Shown piece by piece: positions 45,762 through 53,869 of a stretch of DNA of 64,000 nucleotides. Every line of letters starts with the position of its first letter. The first letter of the stretch is position 1. A program made the translations under genes and the position numbers. This stretch comes from Jannaschia formosa (GTDB taxonomy: Bacteria > Pseudomonadota > Alphaproteobacteria > Rhodobacterales > Rhodobacteraceae). The stretch is taken from the NCBI RefSeq assembly GCF_003340555.1, contig NZ_QPLJ01000007.1:140861-204860 (forward strand). Direction: 5' to 3'. The notes under the pieces are model-generated. The model searched no databases. It saw only the letters and a list, made by a program, of their open reading frames with translations, and was not told the DNA's origin.

Positions 45762-46222
45762 CGCCCGAATGCGTGCAGGACTATCCGCGCCCGCCCGCGC
45801 TGGAGCCGGTGGCCGAGCGCATCCAGGTCTGGCTGGGCGGGAAGCGGATCGTCGACACGGACCGGGCGCTGCGCGTTCTCGAGACCCATCACGCGCCGAC
45901 CTACTACCTCCCGCGCGATGCCATCGGCGCCACGCTGACCCCGGCGAAGGGCAGCAGCTTCTGCGAATGGAAGGGCGCTGCGCGCTACTGGACGCTGGAG
46001 GCGGGCGGCACCGTCGCGCCGCGCTGCGCCTGGGACTACCCGAGCCCCACGCCGCGCTTCGCGGAGCTGCGCGACCACCTCGCGATCTACGCCCACGCGA
46101 TGGACGAGGTCCGCGTCGGCGGCGAGGTCGTGACTCCGCAGCCCGGCAATCTCTACGGCGGCTGGGTCACGTCGAACCTGACCGGCCGGATCAAGGGCGC
46201 CCCCGGCACCGAGGGCTGGTGA
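45758..46222 (+). CDS. DUF427 domain protein
   Basis: A 154-residue protein with the DUF427 core: 'RIQVWLGGKRIVDTDRALRVLETHHAPTYYLPR' (residues ~22-54), 'CEWKGAARYWTL' near 71, and 'AWDYPSPTPRFAELRDHLAIYA' near 90. The family has a beta-tent-like fold; its function is unknown. It overlaps the hemerythrin gene by four bases (ATGA), so they form a pair. Confidence 0.9.
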   Translation: MTPECVQDYPRPPALEPVAERIQVWLGGKRIVDTDRALRVLETHHAPTYYLPRDAIGATLTPAKGSSFCEWKGAARYWTLEAGGTVAPRCAWDYPSPTPRFAELRDHLAIYAHAMDEVRVGGEVVTPQPGNLYGGWVTSNLTGRIKGAPGTEGW

Positions 46223-46225
46223 GAC

Positions 46226-46927
46226 TCAGAATGTGCGGGCCCAGCCGAGGCGCAGCAGCGTCTCGCCTCCGTCCTTGACCGAGACCCCCAGCCGCGCGCC
46301 GCCGAAAGCGCCGATCTTGTACTCCATCGTCGGCGCAATGGCCCAGGAGGTTTCCGCCTCGTGCTCGGCGAAGAGGCCCAGCTCCAGAACCATCCGGTCG
46401 GTCGGCTTGACGCCCGCGACATAGCCCAGGTTGACCCGCGCCGGGCGCGACCCTCCGAGGGTCGCGCGCAGGTCCAGAACCGTCCAGCCGGGGCCGAACC
46501 GCGTGTCCAGCGGGCGGCCCAGCGTCAGCGCCGCGCCGTAGCGCAGGGGCGTGTCGCCGTCCTTCTCGATGTCGGGGCCGATCCCGATCTCGATGGCCGC
46601 GAGCCAAGGCTCCGCCCAAGCGGGCCGCGCAGCGCGGCGGTCGGGCGCGGAGAGGACCGGAAAGCGCAGGAAGGCCCGGATGCGCCCGTCGACCTCCTGA
46701 TCCGGGTCGCCGGTGGCGAGCGCGGTGACATGCCCGCCCGCGTCCAGCCCGAGGGTCAGGTCCCGGGGCAGGCCGGTCTCCAGATAGAGGCTGGTCCAGC
46801 CTTCTGTCCCCCCCTCGTGGCCTGAGAAGACATAGGTCTCCCCGACCGGCCGCGGCCAGGGACCGGCCGGGGCCGGTCCGGCCGCGAACGGCAGGAGGAG
46901 GAACGACAGGAGCAGAAGCCCGCGCAT
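46226..46927 (-). CDS. Exported hypothetical protein, probable outer-membrane beta-barrel
   Basis: A 233-residue protein with a signal peptide ('LLLLSFLLLPFAAGPAPA'). The mature part alternates hydrophobic and polar residues in short strands rich in Gly ('TSLYLETGLPRDLTLGLDAGG', 'RVNLGYVAGVKPTDRMVLELGLFA', 'EYKIGAFGGARLGVSVKDGG') and ends in an aromatic residue ('LRLGWARTF'), features of outer-membrane barrels. No family is named with confidence. The start at 46927 is set by the signal peptide. A perfect CtrA-consensus site lies 24 bases upstream of its ATG. Confidence 0.7.
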   Translation of the reverse strand: MRGLLLLSFLLLPFAAGPAPAGPWPRPVGETYVFSGHEGGTEGWTSLYLETGLPRDLTLGLDAGGHVTALATGDPDQEVDGRIRAFLRFPVLSAPDRRAARPAWAEPWLAAIEIGIGPDIEKDGDTPLRYGAALTLGRPLDTRFGPGWTVLDLRATLGGSRPARVNLGYVAGVKPTDRMVLELGLFAEHEAETSWAIAPTMEYKIGAFGGARLGVSVKDGGETLLRLGWARTF

Positions 46928-46950
46928 GGCCCATGAAGCGGGGCGGAGGG

Positions 46951-46966
46951 TTAACGATGAGTTAAC
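46951..46966. promoter_or_regulatory. Perfect CtrA consensus box TTAA-N7-TTAAC
   Basis: TTAA (46951-46954), cgatgag, TTAAC (46962-46966). Each half reads GTTAAC, so the element is palindromic at both ends. It lies between the leftward exported protein (24 bases from its ATG) and the rightward GlsB-like gene (about 115 bases from its ATG). It matches the consensus exactly, better than the two flagellar sites. Confidence 0.6.
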
Positions 46967-47081
46967 AAGAAGACCGAAGACGGGTCTGCGGGATTTCGGG
47001 CCGGTCATCGGCGGCGTTGGACCCGAAAGGGGGCCAGCGGGGTTCGTCTTCCGTCAAGGCGCGCTGCGCGAGGAGGATGAC

Positions 47082-47357
47082 ATGGAAGGTTTCTTCGAGG
47101 GACTGGGCATCACGGCCCTGGTGATCCTGGCCCTGGTCGGGCTGGTAGTGGGCCTGCTGGCCGGGAAGCTGACGGGGCGGAGCGCGCTGGTCTACGGGCT
47201 TATCGGAGCCATCGCCGCGATGGCGACGCCGTTCATCCTGGCTGCGCTGGGCGTCACGGTGCTCGCCGCCGGAGGGCTGCTGCTGGTGGCTTTCGTGGGG
47301 CTCGTCGGCGCGGCGATCGTGGTGGCCCTGGTGCGGGCGCTGTCGCGGAGAGTATGA
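47082..47357 (+). CDS. Small GlsB/YeaQ-like membrane protein
   Basis: A 91-residue protein made almost entirely of three hydrophobic helices with glycine pairs ('ITALVILALVGLVVGLLAGKL', 'GLIGAIAAMATPFILAALGV', 'GGLLLVAFVGLVGAAIVVAL'), resembling the GlsB/YeaQ/YmgE (transglycosylase-associated) family often induced by stress. A strong Shine-Dalgarno (gcgAGGAGG) sits six bases before the ATG at 47082; a longer in-frame form lacks this support. It is the last gene of clearly chromosomal type before the mobile region. Confidence 0.75.
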   Translation: MEGFFEGLGITALVILALVGLVVGLLAGKLTGRSALVYGLIGAIAAMATPFILAALGVTVLAAGGLLLVAFVGLVGAAIVVALVRALSRRV

Positions 47358-47663
47358 GAGCGGGACATCCGATCGCGGAGGCGGACATGGCCATGCCCGC
47401 CCCGCGGTGACGGTTCGTCCACGGGCCGGCCGGTTGTATCGGCCCGAAGGGGCTTTGCCGGGCCTCGCCTTTCAGGGACCGCTTTTCGGGATTTCCCGAC
47501 TCGATGGAAACTTCCGAGGCCCTGACCGGACCCGGGCGGGCTGCGGGCACGCTGTCCTCTTGCCGCCCCCGCGTCCCCGGCAAACCCGCCCACTTCACCG
47601 TCCGGTTCGCGCAGGCTGGCGAGGATCTCCTGATGCGCAGCCGAACGTTGGTCCTGTGTCGCG

Positions 47664-47721
47664 TTTGGCCCGTCCTTCGCTCGAAGGCGCCGCTGTACCT
47701 TCGAGTTAAGGACTGGCCAAA
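47664..47721. repeat. Large imperfect inverted repeat, 24-base arms
   Basis: Left arm 47664-47687 (begins TTTGGCCCGTCCTT, ends CTCGAAGG) pairs with right arm 47698-47721 (begins CCTTCGAG, ends GGACTGGCCAAA) with 21 of 24 positions complementary and a ten-base loop; one more G-C pair extends the stem. It is 165 bases past tniQ. It could be a pair of inverted TnsB-binding sites or a structured RNA; neither is shown. Confidence 0.75.
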
Positions 47722-47834
47722 CCTGCAAGATACGTCAAAGAAATCAAGGCGACGGTAACGGGACTCGACCTTAGATCGGGCCGAACGCGCGTAAGGATCA
47801 GGCCGGCCTAAACCTAACTGCAAGTCCCATATAT

Positions 47835-47864
47835 GAAAAAGGAAAAGGCCCGTCGGAGCGGGCC
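47835..47864 (-). terminator. Rho-independent terminator of the tns/tni operon
   Basis: On the minus strand a GGCCCG/CGGGCC stem with a six-base loop (47847-47864) is followed by TTTTCCTTTTT (complement of 47836-47846). It lies just 22 bases past the tniQ stop and would end the tnsA-tnsB-tnsC-tniQ transcript. Confidence 0.8.
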
Positions 47865-47885
47865 CTGATTTGCGATCGAAGGATG

Positions 47886-49382
47886 TTAGGCGACGACTAT
47901 CGGCGGGGAAGCACCGGCTTCGGAACCGACTGGGATCAAGATGCGGTCCAACCGGGGTTCGCCCGGCTTGCGATACGCGGGCATGCAACCTGTGAGGACA
48001 CAGGAAGCGAGTTCGACAGCTAGACCGAAACCACGCTGGCCTGCCTCGACGACGGTCATGAGGCGATGATCTTCTATCTCCCCTTCCGCGATTGGCAGCA
48101 CCGCGATCCTGCCAAGCAACCGATCGAGGCTCCGCTGAGAGAAAACTACCTTCCGGACGGCGCCGGGCTCATCCGCAGGAACAAGAGGTTCAAGAACGCC
48201 CGCCGCATACAAGGCGTGGGTCAGACGCTTCGACGCCCCGATGTAGTCGGGCACATCGTGGAGCAGGATGGCGTTCCGCCAGTCCGAACAGAACTCCTCC
48301 ATCGCGTCAGCGGGGAAAACGAGCCGCCCACTTTCGGCATCCGTCGCTCCCGCCGGGATGTGCCCGAGCTTCTGCAACAAGCGAGACAAGCGTCGGCGGT
48401 CAAGCCCCATGCTGTCCGCAAGGCTTTGGAGGGAGTAAAATTGGCGTCGTTTGACCTCCTCCCCCAAGATTGTCTCTCCCGTTTCGACGGCGGAATGCTC
48501 GACGATATGGTCGCGGAGGGCGTCTCGGATCGGACCCGGATCGATGAGGTTGGCGCGTCGGTCCAGCCAGTCGTAAAGACTGCCGTACATTGCAAGCGGT
48601 CCCGCCTGGACGGCGGTCGCAGTCGAAGCGGAACGGATCTCGGTCAGCGCCTCGACGATGGCTGCGCGTCCACCTGCCATGATCCGGTAACCGCGCTCCA
48701 CCGCAGCTTCCCTCTGATCTGGCGAAATCCGATTCAGTCGGACATCGTGACCGTGTTCGAGGACGCCGCCGAGCATCGCCGACGCGGTCAGGACCTGGTC
48801 GATCGATTGCGTATCGATCCATGCCGATCCGTCCAGCGCCGTTCCGCGAAGCCGGTTCTCCACGAAGGACACGAACTTCGGCGGCGCACCGACCTCCGGA
48901 GGACCGGCCGCGCCCTTCGAAAGTGCGACGCAAGGGAGGCCCGTCGACGGATCGCCGGAATGTTCGGAGAGCCGGCGACCATGGACCGGACACCAGCGCA
49001 CGTCGGAAAAGCACCAAAGGATGCGATGCCGACGTTCGTGAGGCGCGCCGTCGGCTGCCACGCAATCCGGGCAGAACGCCTTGACCGTTGGCGACAGGCT
49101 TGTCTTGGCGGCCTGCTGTCCTCTGAAAAGGACGTCTCGTTGACGTACTACGATCAGCCCGTCGCTCAGACATCTGGAGTCCACGCATGTGGCCTGTGAA
49201 AGCGCATCCAGTGACTGGGCCTCGCCGCGGAGGAGAGCGACCTTGTTGATCCCAAGGTCGGCCAGAATCCGGTTCGGTCCCATCCCCGTATGGAACGAGG
49301 CGAGCCGGGCGAGGAACGAGTTCAGGGTCTCGTCCGGTTGCACAGGAATATGGGGGAGGAGACAGGCCATCAACTCGCCCAT
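47886..49382 (-). CDS. tniQ: TniQ/TnsD-family target-site protein of a Tn7-like transposon
   Basis: A 498-residue protein (494 if the second Met at 49370, which overlaps the upstream stop, is used). Seen: N-terminal TniQ domain, 'IPVQPDETLNSFLARLASFH' region at residues 12-31, zinc-binding pair 'CPDC' (104-107) and 'CPVHGRRL' (131-138) typical of TniQ, then about 350 residues of helical, winged-helix-like sequence ('LQSLADSMGLDRRRLSRLLQKLG'). The length is close to Tn7 TnsD rather than to the short TniQ of CRISPR-associated elements, suggesting it recognises an attachment site itself. Last gene of the operon. Confidence 0.88.
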   Translation of the reverse strand: MGELMACLLPHIPVQPDETLNSFLARLASFHTGMGPNRILADLGINKVALLRGEAQSLDALSQATCVDSRCLSDGLIVVRQRDVLFRGQQAAKTSLSPTVKAFCPDCVAADGAPHERRHRILWCFSDVRWCPVHGRRLSEHSGDPSTGLPCVALSKGAAGPPEVGAPPKFVSFVENRLRGTALDGSAWIDTQSIDQVLTASAMLGGVLEHGHDVRLNRISPDQREAAVERGYRIMAGGRAAIVEALTEIRSASTATAVQAGPLAMYGSLYDWLDRRANLIDPGPIRDALRDHIVEHSAVETGETILGEEVKRRQFYSLQSLADSMGLDRRRLSRLLQKLGHIPAGATDAESGRLVFPADAMEEFCSDWRNAILLHDVPDYIGASKRLTHALYAAGVLEPLVPADEPGAVRKVVFSQRSLDRLLGRIAVLPIAEGEIEDHRLMTVVEAGQRGFGLAVELASCVLTGCMPAYRKPGEPRLDRILIPVGSEAGASPPIVVA

Positions 49383-50371
49383 CCCTGCGCCTCAAGGTCC
49401 TTCCGGATGGCCGCCCAGTCCCCGAATGCAAAAGGACCATCCCCGGAGGTGCCGCGCATCATCCTGAGAGCCTGCGCCGCTGATGGAAGATCGATTTCCC
49501 TTGCTCCCGCCATGATCGCCCGCCGAAGGACGGTCTTGGCGAGCTTGACCGATCCTCCCAGGTTGCCTCCGCATCCGAACGCGATCCGGTCCGCGAAGGA
49601 TCGGTCCTCCGGAAAATTCAAGCCGAGGCTCGTGCAGCACCTGTCGAGAAACAGCCTGAGCCGATCCATCTCGTCGCCGTTCATGGCGATCCGGTCGAGC
49701 CTCAACTTGATGAAGCGGCGATCGGTTTCCCGATCCTCCATCAACGCGTCTTCCAGAGCTGGAACCCCCGCGAGGATAACCGCGATTGATGCATCCCCTT
49801 GCAGGAGCGACTTCAGCGATTGCAGGGCTCCCTTGCGGTCTCGGCCCGCGCCTGACCGAAGAATGTGGTGGGCCTCGTCGATGACCAGAAGACCGACCTC
49901 GAGGTTACGCATCCTCGTCGTGGCCACCTTCCAGACGTCGTAGGACGTGGTCCGTGCCGCGAAGCCCGGATACGAGGTCGTCCTGGCCAACTCGATCCCC
50001 AGCCCTTTCTCCGTCGCGTCCTGTGGCACCGGCTGGAGAATATAGTTTCCGCCATCTTCGCCAGATGCCATTCCTCGGAACCCGGGAAGCTGGGCAAGAT
50101 TTCGGCGGAGGAGGGTCGACTTGCCTTCGTCGGAATTGCCGACCAGGGCGATGCCGCGGCACTCGTCAGTCAACGGGTCGCGCGCTGGTCGGGGCAGAAT
50201 TGCGCCGTCAGGCCCGACTTCCATGATTTCACGAAGATAGTCGTGGAAAGTCGCATCCCGCGCGGTCTTGAGATAGCGCGCCTCAAGCCATGCGATCTTG
50301 GCGGCGATGTCGGCTGAGGCGAGATCGCCGCCCCGTTTCTTGGCAGGTGTCAGATCAGTCATCATCTTCAT
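49370..50371 (-). CDS. tniB: TnsC/TniB-like AAA+ transposition regulator
   Basis: A 333-residue AAA+ ATPase that links target recognition to the transposase. Seen: Walker A 'GNSDEGKST' at residues 78-86, Walker B 'LLVIDEAHHI' at 161-170, sensor-like 'VILAGVPALEDAL', and a C-terminal helical lid ending 'DWAAIRKDLEAQGW'. This is the TniB/short TnsC type rather than the 555-residue Tn7 TnsC. It overlaps tnsB and tniQ, so all four genes are translationally coupled. Expected to form ATP-dependent filaments on target DNA. Confidence 0.9.
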   Translation of the reverse strand: MKMMTDLTPAKKRGGDLASADIAAKIAWLEARYLKTARDATFHDYLREIMEVGPDGAILPRPARDPLTDECRGIALVGNSDEGKSTLLRRNLAQLPGFRGMASGEDGGNYILQPVPQDATEKGLGIELARTTSYPGFAARTTSYDVWKVATTRMRNLEVGLLVIDEAHHILRSGAGRDRKGALQSLKSLLQGDASIAVILAGVPALEDALMEDRETDRRFIKLRLDRIAMNGDEMDRLRLFLDRCCTSLGLNFPEDRSFADRIAFGCGGNLGGSVKLAKTVLRRAIMAGAREIDLPSAAQALRMMRGTSGDGPFAFGDWAAIRKDLEAQGWAS

Positions 50372-52611
50372 TCCATAAGGTCGTCGTCAGAAAGCGCCGC
50401 GTTCTGTTTCGGGGATGCAGGCCGGGTGGGAGCGGTGGTCGCGCCAGATCGGCGCACTGGAGAGTCCACGGTCATGTCGACGATGTCATCGTCGTCGTCC
50501 CCGATTTCCCCATCGAGGAAGTCGTCATAGTCGGGAGCGTCGTAGCGGCCGGCGGCCGTGGTTGCGAACCGCGAGAAGTCCTCGATGTTGGCGCGAAGCT
50601 GCTCTTCCGACATGCGCGGGGCAGATAGTTGATGCAGCACCCTGAGACGTTGACCTTCGCCATCGAGATCACGGATGCCTGCCTCCCGGATCGGCCGGGA
50701 TGCCGCCAAGGCAGCCTTCTTGCGCGCAACGTAGGCCTTCACGTCGGAATGCGTGGCACCAATCCATTTTTCGTCGCGCGCGCAGATGAAGGTCCACTCG
50801 TTGTGGCCGATCTTGACTTCGATGCCCCCTACGTCCCCTTCCCAGTAGATCACCTCGGCGGCATCGAGACGGCGTTCCAGACGCAGCCTGGCGAAGTCCT
50901 CGTCCATGTAGACGATCGGGCCGACCGTGATCCCGTTCTGGCGTACCTTGTAGGTTCCGATCCTCGTCCCAAAATGCTTGCGCATCTCCGCGCTCGTGAA
51001 CTGGACGGGGCGATGGAGGGACGTGGCCTGCTCCCAGGCCTGGTTCGGCGTTATCCAGTCGAGGCCTTCGTGAGGCGTCTCGTGGTAGAGGTCCACGATC
51101 CAACGGACGAGCCAGAAACAGAAATCTTCAAGCGTCACTGATGCGCGCGCCGCCGCGTCGTTTTCGCCGCGCTTCACCACATTGGAGAACGTCCGGCCGG
51201 AGAAGTAGGTGACGAACTTCTCGTTCAACGTGCGGAAGACCCGTTCGATGAAGGGCCTGAGCCAAGCCTTCCCGGCAGGGGCGCCGAGGTTGCAGATGCG
51301 CAGTGAGGCAAGGACCTGATAAGCTTCGTCCGTGATATACTTCGCACCGCGGTCCAGCACGATCGCGGATGTCTTGCCGCCTTGAACCCAGGACCTCTGA
51401 CATCCGAGAGCGTCCGTGATCGGCTTCTTGTCGAGGTAGATCATCTCGATCGTGTCCCGGAGCGGGTTCGCTGCGCCCTCCGGTACGATCTTGAGACCCA
51501 CAATGCTGCGCGTATGCACATCGATCGCCATCGAGATGATGACCCGGCGCCGCCGTCCATCGAGGCCCAGAGCCTTCTTCTCGTCGTCGGTCAGATTGGC
51601 GTAAAGACCGAGAGCAGTGAGGAGGATCATGAGGTCGCATTTGCATTCATCGATCTCGACGCGTTGGAGCACGCGATTCGTCACCACCCCGCAACCTACG
51701 CTATGCATGCCTGACAAGGCAGCCTTCTTGCCGCGCGTGCGTATCGCATGCTCGACGGGCGCGATCGCGTGGATGACGTTCCGGACCGCTGCATAGCCGG
51801 GCTCCTTCAGGGCCAGCCCGCGTTCGAAGTCTTCAAGCCGCAGGGAGTTCTGCTGTCGGATCACCGCCCTGACGCTTTCGACGATCTTTCCCGCCGTGAC
51901 CCGCTCCTCATCCAGCTTGATGCTGACCACGGCGCAGATGATGTCCATCACCTCGTCGCAATGGTACGGGGCGTGGCCGCAGTTCCTGTAGTTGTCGAAG
52001 AGAACGTCAGGAGCCTGACCCTCAACCTTCTTCTTCTGGTCCTCTGCGTAGAGTCGGTACTTGTTGAAGATCCATCGCCCGTTGGTCACGGTCTGGAAAC
52101 CACATACCGTTTCCAGCGGGACGTGGGGGATCATGGTGCCGCTGCGCCGCTTTACCGGCTTCTGCGGTTTATCGACCTCCTCCCAACAGGAGTAGATTTT
52201 CCTCGCCCGCTTGGAAATGAGCTTGCGCTTCTCCACGAAGTCTGAACGAGCGTCCCTCAGCCTTCCTTTTTGAATGAGTTGGGCAGCGGCTACGCAATGG
52301 GCGCGGACATTCTTCTCTCGACTGAGTTCCTTGCAGGACCGGTTGATCCGCCCGTCGCCGGTGTCAGTAGGCCTGGCTTCGTCTGGGCGCTCGAGGACAA
52401 CAAGGCGGCCGAAGGAGTTGGCGTTCATGGTCGTCTCGCGCGAGAGGATACCGAGTTCGAAGCGACCCGGATCGTCCAGCGGCGGCTCCCACTTGACGAG
52501 GTATCCGTTTGCGTTGATCTCCACGACCTGCCCCTCGCGATCCTTCAGGCGGAAGCGGTCGTTTTCCGCGAGCAGATCGTGCGTTCCGCCTGAGTAGCGT
52601 TGAGGGGTCAT
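50368..52611 (-). CDS. tnsB: TnsB/TniA-like DDE transposase
   Basis: A 747-residue transposase of the Mu/Tn7 (rve) type that binds transposon ends and does strand transfer. Catalytic triad visible: Asp321 ('VEIDECKCDL'), Asp420 ('AIVLDRGAKYI') and Glu456 ('PFIERVFRTLNEKF'), spaced 35 residues between the second Asp and Glu (DD35E). N-terminal region is helical and carries predicted HTH DNA-binding parts; a Mu C-terminal-like beta-barrel follows ('IGTYKVRQNGITVGPIVYMDE'), and an acidic tail ends the protein, likely the TnsC contact. Overlaps tnsA and tniB by four bases each. Confidence 0.93.
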   Translation of the reverse strand: MTPQRYSGGTHDLLAENDRFRLKDREGQVVEINANGYLVKWEPPLDDPGRFELGILSRETTMNANSFGRLVVLERPDEARPTDTGDGRINRSCKELSREKNVRAHCVAAAQLIQKGRLRDARSDFVEKRKLISKRARKIYSCWEEVDKPQKPVKRRSGTMIPHVPLETVCGFQTVTNGRWIFNKYRLYAEDQKKKVEGQAPDVLFDNYRNCGHAPYHCDEVMDIICAVVSIKLDEERVTAGKIVESVRAVIRQQNSLRLEDFERGLALKEPGYAAVRNVIHAIAPVEHAIRTRGKKAALSGMHSVGCGVVTNRVLQRVEIDECKCDLMILLTALGLYANLTDDEKKALGLDGRRRRVIISMAIDVHTRSIVGLKIVPEGAANPLRDTIEMIYLDKKPITDALGCQRSWVQGGKTSAIVLDRGAKYITDEAYQVLASLRICNLGAPAGKAWLRPFIERVFRTLNEKFVTYFSGRTFSNVVKRGENDAAARASVTLEDFCFWLVRWIVDLYHETPHEGLDWITPNQAWEQATSLHRPVQFTSAEMRKHFGTRIGTYKVRQNGITVGPIVYMDEDFARLRLERRLDAAEVIYWEGDVGGIEVKIGHNEWTFICARDEKWIGATHSDVKAYVARKKAALAASRPIREAGIRDLDGEGQRLRVLHQLSAPRMSEEQLRANIEDFSRFATTAAGRYDAPDYDDFLDGEIGDDDDDIVDMTVDSPVRRSGATTAPTRPASPKQNAALSDDDLME

Positions 52612-53288
52612 GCGGCGACCTCCAGCATGGTTTCCCCGCCAATACGGGCACGCGGAGGTACGGAAAGGTTGCCCGCCCTGATGTTGCGGACGATCGGGAA
52701 GAACGACCGCCCACCGTAGTCGGAGCGACGGACAGCTTCGGAGATGCAGACCGTCCTGGGCCCCCGAAGGAGTTCAGCCAGGACGTCGGCATCGAGATCG
52801 GGTTCGGCCTCGCGGGCATCATGAAACAGATGTGCGTTTGCGAGCCTGACCGGATCTTGGTTGCGTTCCGTCACGACGCAGAGCCGATCGAAGAATGCAG
52901 GCGTTCCAGCATGGCGCAGAGCCTTCATCTCAGCCTTGAAGTCACTTCTGGTCGCCCTGCGGTACGGCTTCACCGACAGCCCGATCCGCTGGCCGTAAAT
53001 CGTCGTCAGCCTGTAATCGAGGAAGTGCTTCTTCGTCTTTCCGTTAGGTAACCGAAGGGCAATCGGACCGATCTGCTCTTCGAGATCGTGGAAGTTCGGC
53101 TGGGCGAACGCGAGGATGGCCGCCCGATACTCGAGCAGGCTGCCGAACCCTAGAACCTGCCAGCACCCATCGCGCCAGAAGGTCGTCTCCCCGACGAAAT
53201 GGGCCCGGGAACTCTTTGGGATCGGCCGCATGGCTCGGCTTGGAAGGATGGGCGGACGGAAGTAGGTCTTGTTGTTATTTCCGGTCAT
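52608..53288 (-). CDS. tnsA: TnsA-like endonuclease of a Tn7-like transposon
   Basis: A 226-residue PD-(D/E)xK nuclease that makes the 5'-strand cuts at the transposon ends, allowing cut-and-paste movement. Seen: Glu53 ('SLLEYRAAILAF'), Asp91 ('KHFLDYRLT') and Lys107 in 'LSVKPYRRA', matching the Tn7 TnsA E-D-K triad, with a helical C-terminal part that would touch TnsC. The start at 53288 is the best fit; an in-frame extension to 53450 is Ser-rich and unlike the family. First gene of the operon. Confidence 0.82.
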   Translation of the reverse strand: MTGNNNKTYFRPPILPSRAMRPIPKSSRAHFVGETTFWRDGCWQVLGFGSLLEYRAAILAFAQPNFHDLEEQIGPIALRLPNGKTKKHFLDYRLTTIYGQRIGLSVKPYRRATRSDFKAEMKALRHAGTPAFFDRLCVVTERNQDPVRLANAHLFHDAREAEPDLDADVLAELLRGPRTVCISEAVRRSDYGGRSFFPIVRNIRAGNLSVPPRARIGGETMLEVAA

Positions 53289-53520
53289 TCTTGTCACGTT
53301 TTCAGGTGCCGCTCCCTTCAGCGGGACGGCATGTTTGGAAGACCCACACCAGCATGCGGTATGGGATAATGAGGCGGTCGAGCGTGCGACGACGCTCTTC
53401 GGGGTGAGGCGTGCTGTGGGGGATGACTGGACGAAGGATCGCGATCGCATCCCCGTTGCGGCTGAGCCGTGGAAATGCTACACGTCCCCGAGAGAAGTTG
53501 GCTGGTTCGTTCCGGTCGAA

Positions 53521-53557
53521 AGGCCTCGCTGGTGCAAACGGCGGGGTCTTTTCTTTT
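53521..53557 (+). terminator. Plus-strand intrinsic terminator with no obvious gene
   Basis: AGGCCTCGC (53521-53529) pairs with GCGGGGTCT (53541-53549) over nine pairs including two G-U, with loop TGGTGCAAACG, followed by TTTTCTTTTG. No protein gene precedes it on this strand, so it may end a small RNA transcribed away from tnsA. Confidence 0.6.
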
Positions 53558-53743
53558 GTCCCTCTTCCTGGCGGTTTGTCTCCTCTTCTCGTTCGTTCGG
53601 TTCGTCCCGCGAAGGCTTGAACACCCGCGGCACGATCTGCTTCCACAGGCTCCGATGCGTTTCAACCTTCTGAACCATATTCGAAAATCGAACCCGTACT
53701 CGTCCGAACGTTTTCGCATGGGCGCCACGTTGGTTGGTCGGAC

Positions 53744-53768
53744 CGCTCGGCAACGATGTTGCTGAGCG
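53744..53768. other. Strong 11-base-pair hairpin after the zinc-ribbon gene
   Basis: CGCTCGGCAAC-gat-GTTGCTGAGCG: eleven pairs with one G-U and a three-base loop, about 100 bases past the stop of the zinc-ribbon gene. There is no T-run on either side, so it is not a standard terminator; it may protect the transcript 3' end. Confidence 0.5.
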
Positions 53769-53869
53769 ACCTTCACCAGCGGAGGCCCCGCGCGTTCGAG
53801 TAGTACCTATGCGGGATGCATCTCGCGAAAATGCGAGTCATCACACGCCTTCGTGGATAAGGTGGTGGG

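Larger units (their letters stand above)
47358..47885. other. Gene-free gap beside the Tn7-like operon
   Basis: About 530 bases between the GlsB-like gene and the end of tniQ. No credible gene is seen. It contains a 24-base imperfect inverted repeat (47664-47721) and the tniQ terminator (47835-47864). If the element carries no cargo on this side, one transposon end should lie here. Confidence 0.5.
53289..53869. other. Gap upstream of tnsA with hairpins and a plus-strand terminator
   Basis: About 580 bases with no recognised gene. It should hold the tnsA promoter and possibly the transposon end nearest tnsA. Hairpins seen: GAGCGT-gcgacg-ACGCTC (53380-53397), the terminator at 53521-53557 and the stem at 53744-53768. 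Frames on both strands are Arg/Pro/Ser-rich and do not resemble known proteins. Confidence 0.5.

Noticed and set aside
47600-47760. Short mirrored peptides on both strands in the 47.6-47.76 kb gap
   Set aside because: The similarity between strands is simply produced by the inverted repeat; there is no start signal or domain.
53302-53776. Minus-strand frames upstream of tnsA (115-150 residues) as genes
   Set aside because: Composition is Arg/Pro/Ser-rich, no domain is visible, no good ribosome binding site, and several frames are open at once, which points to chance.
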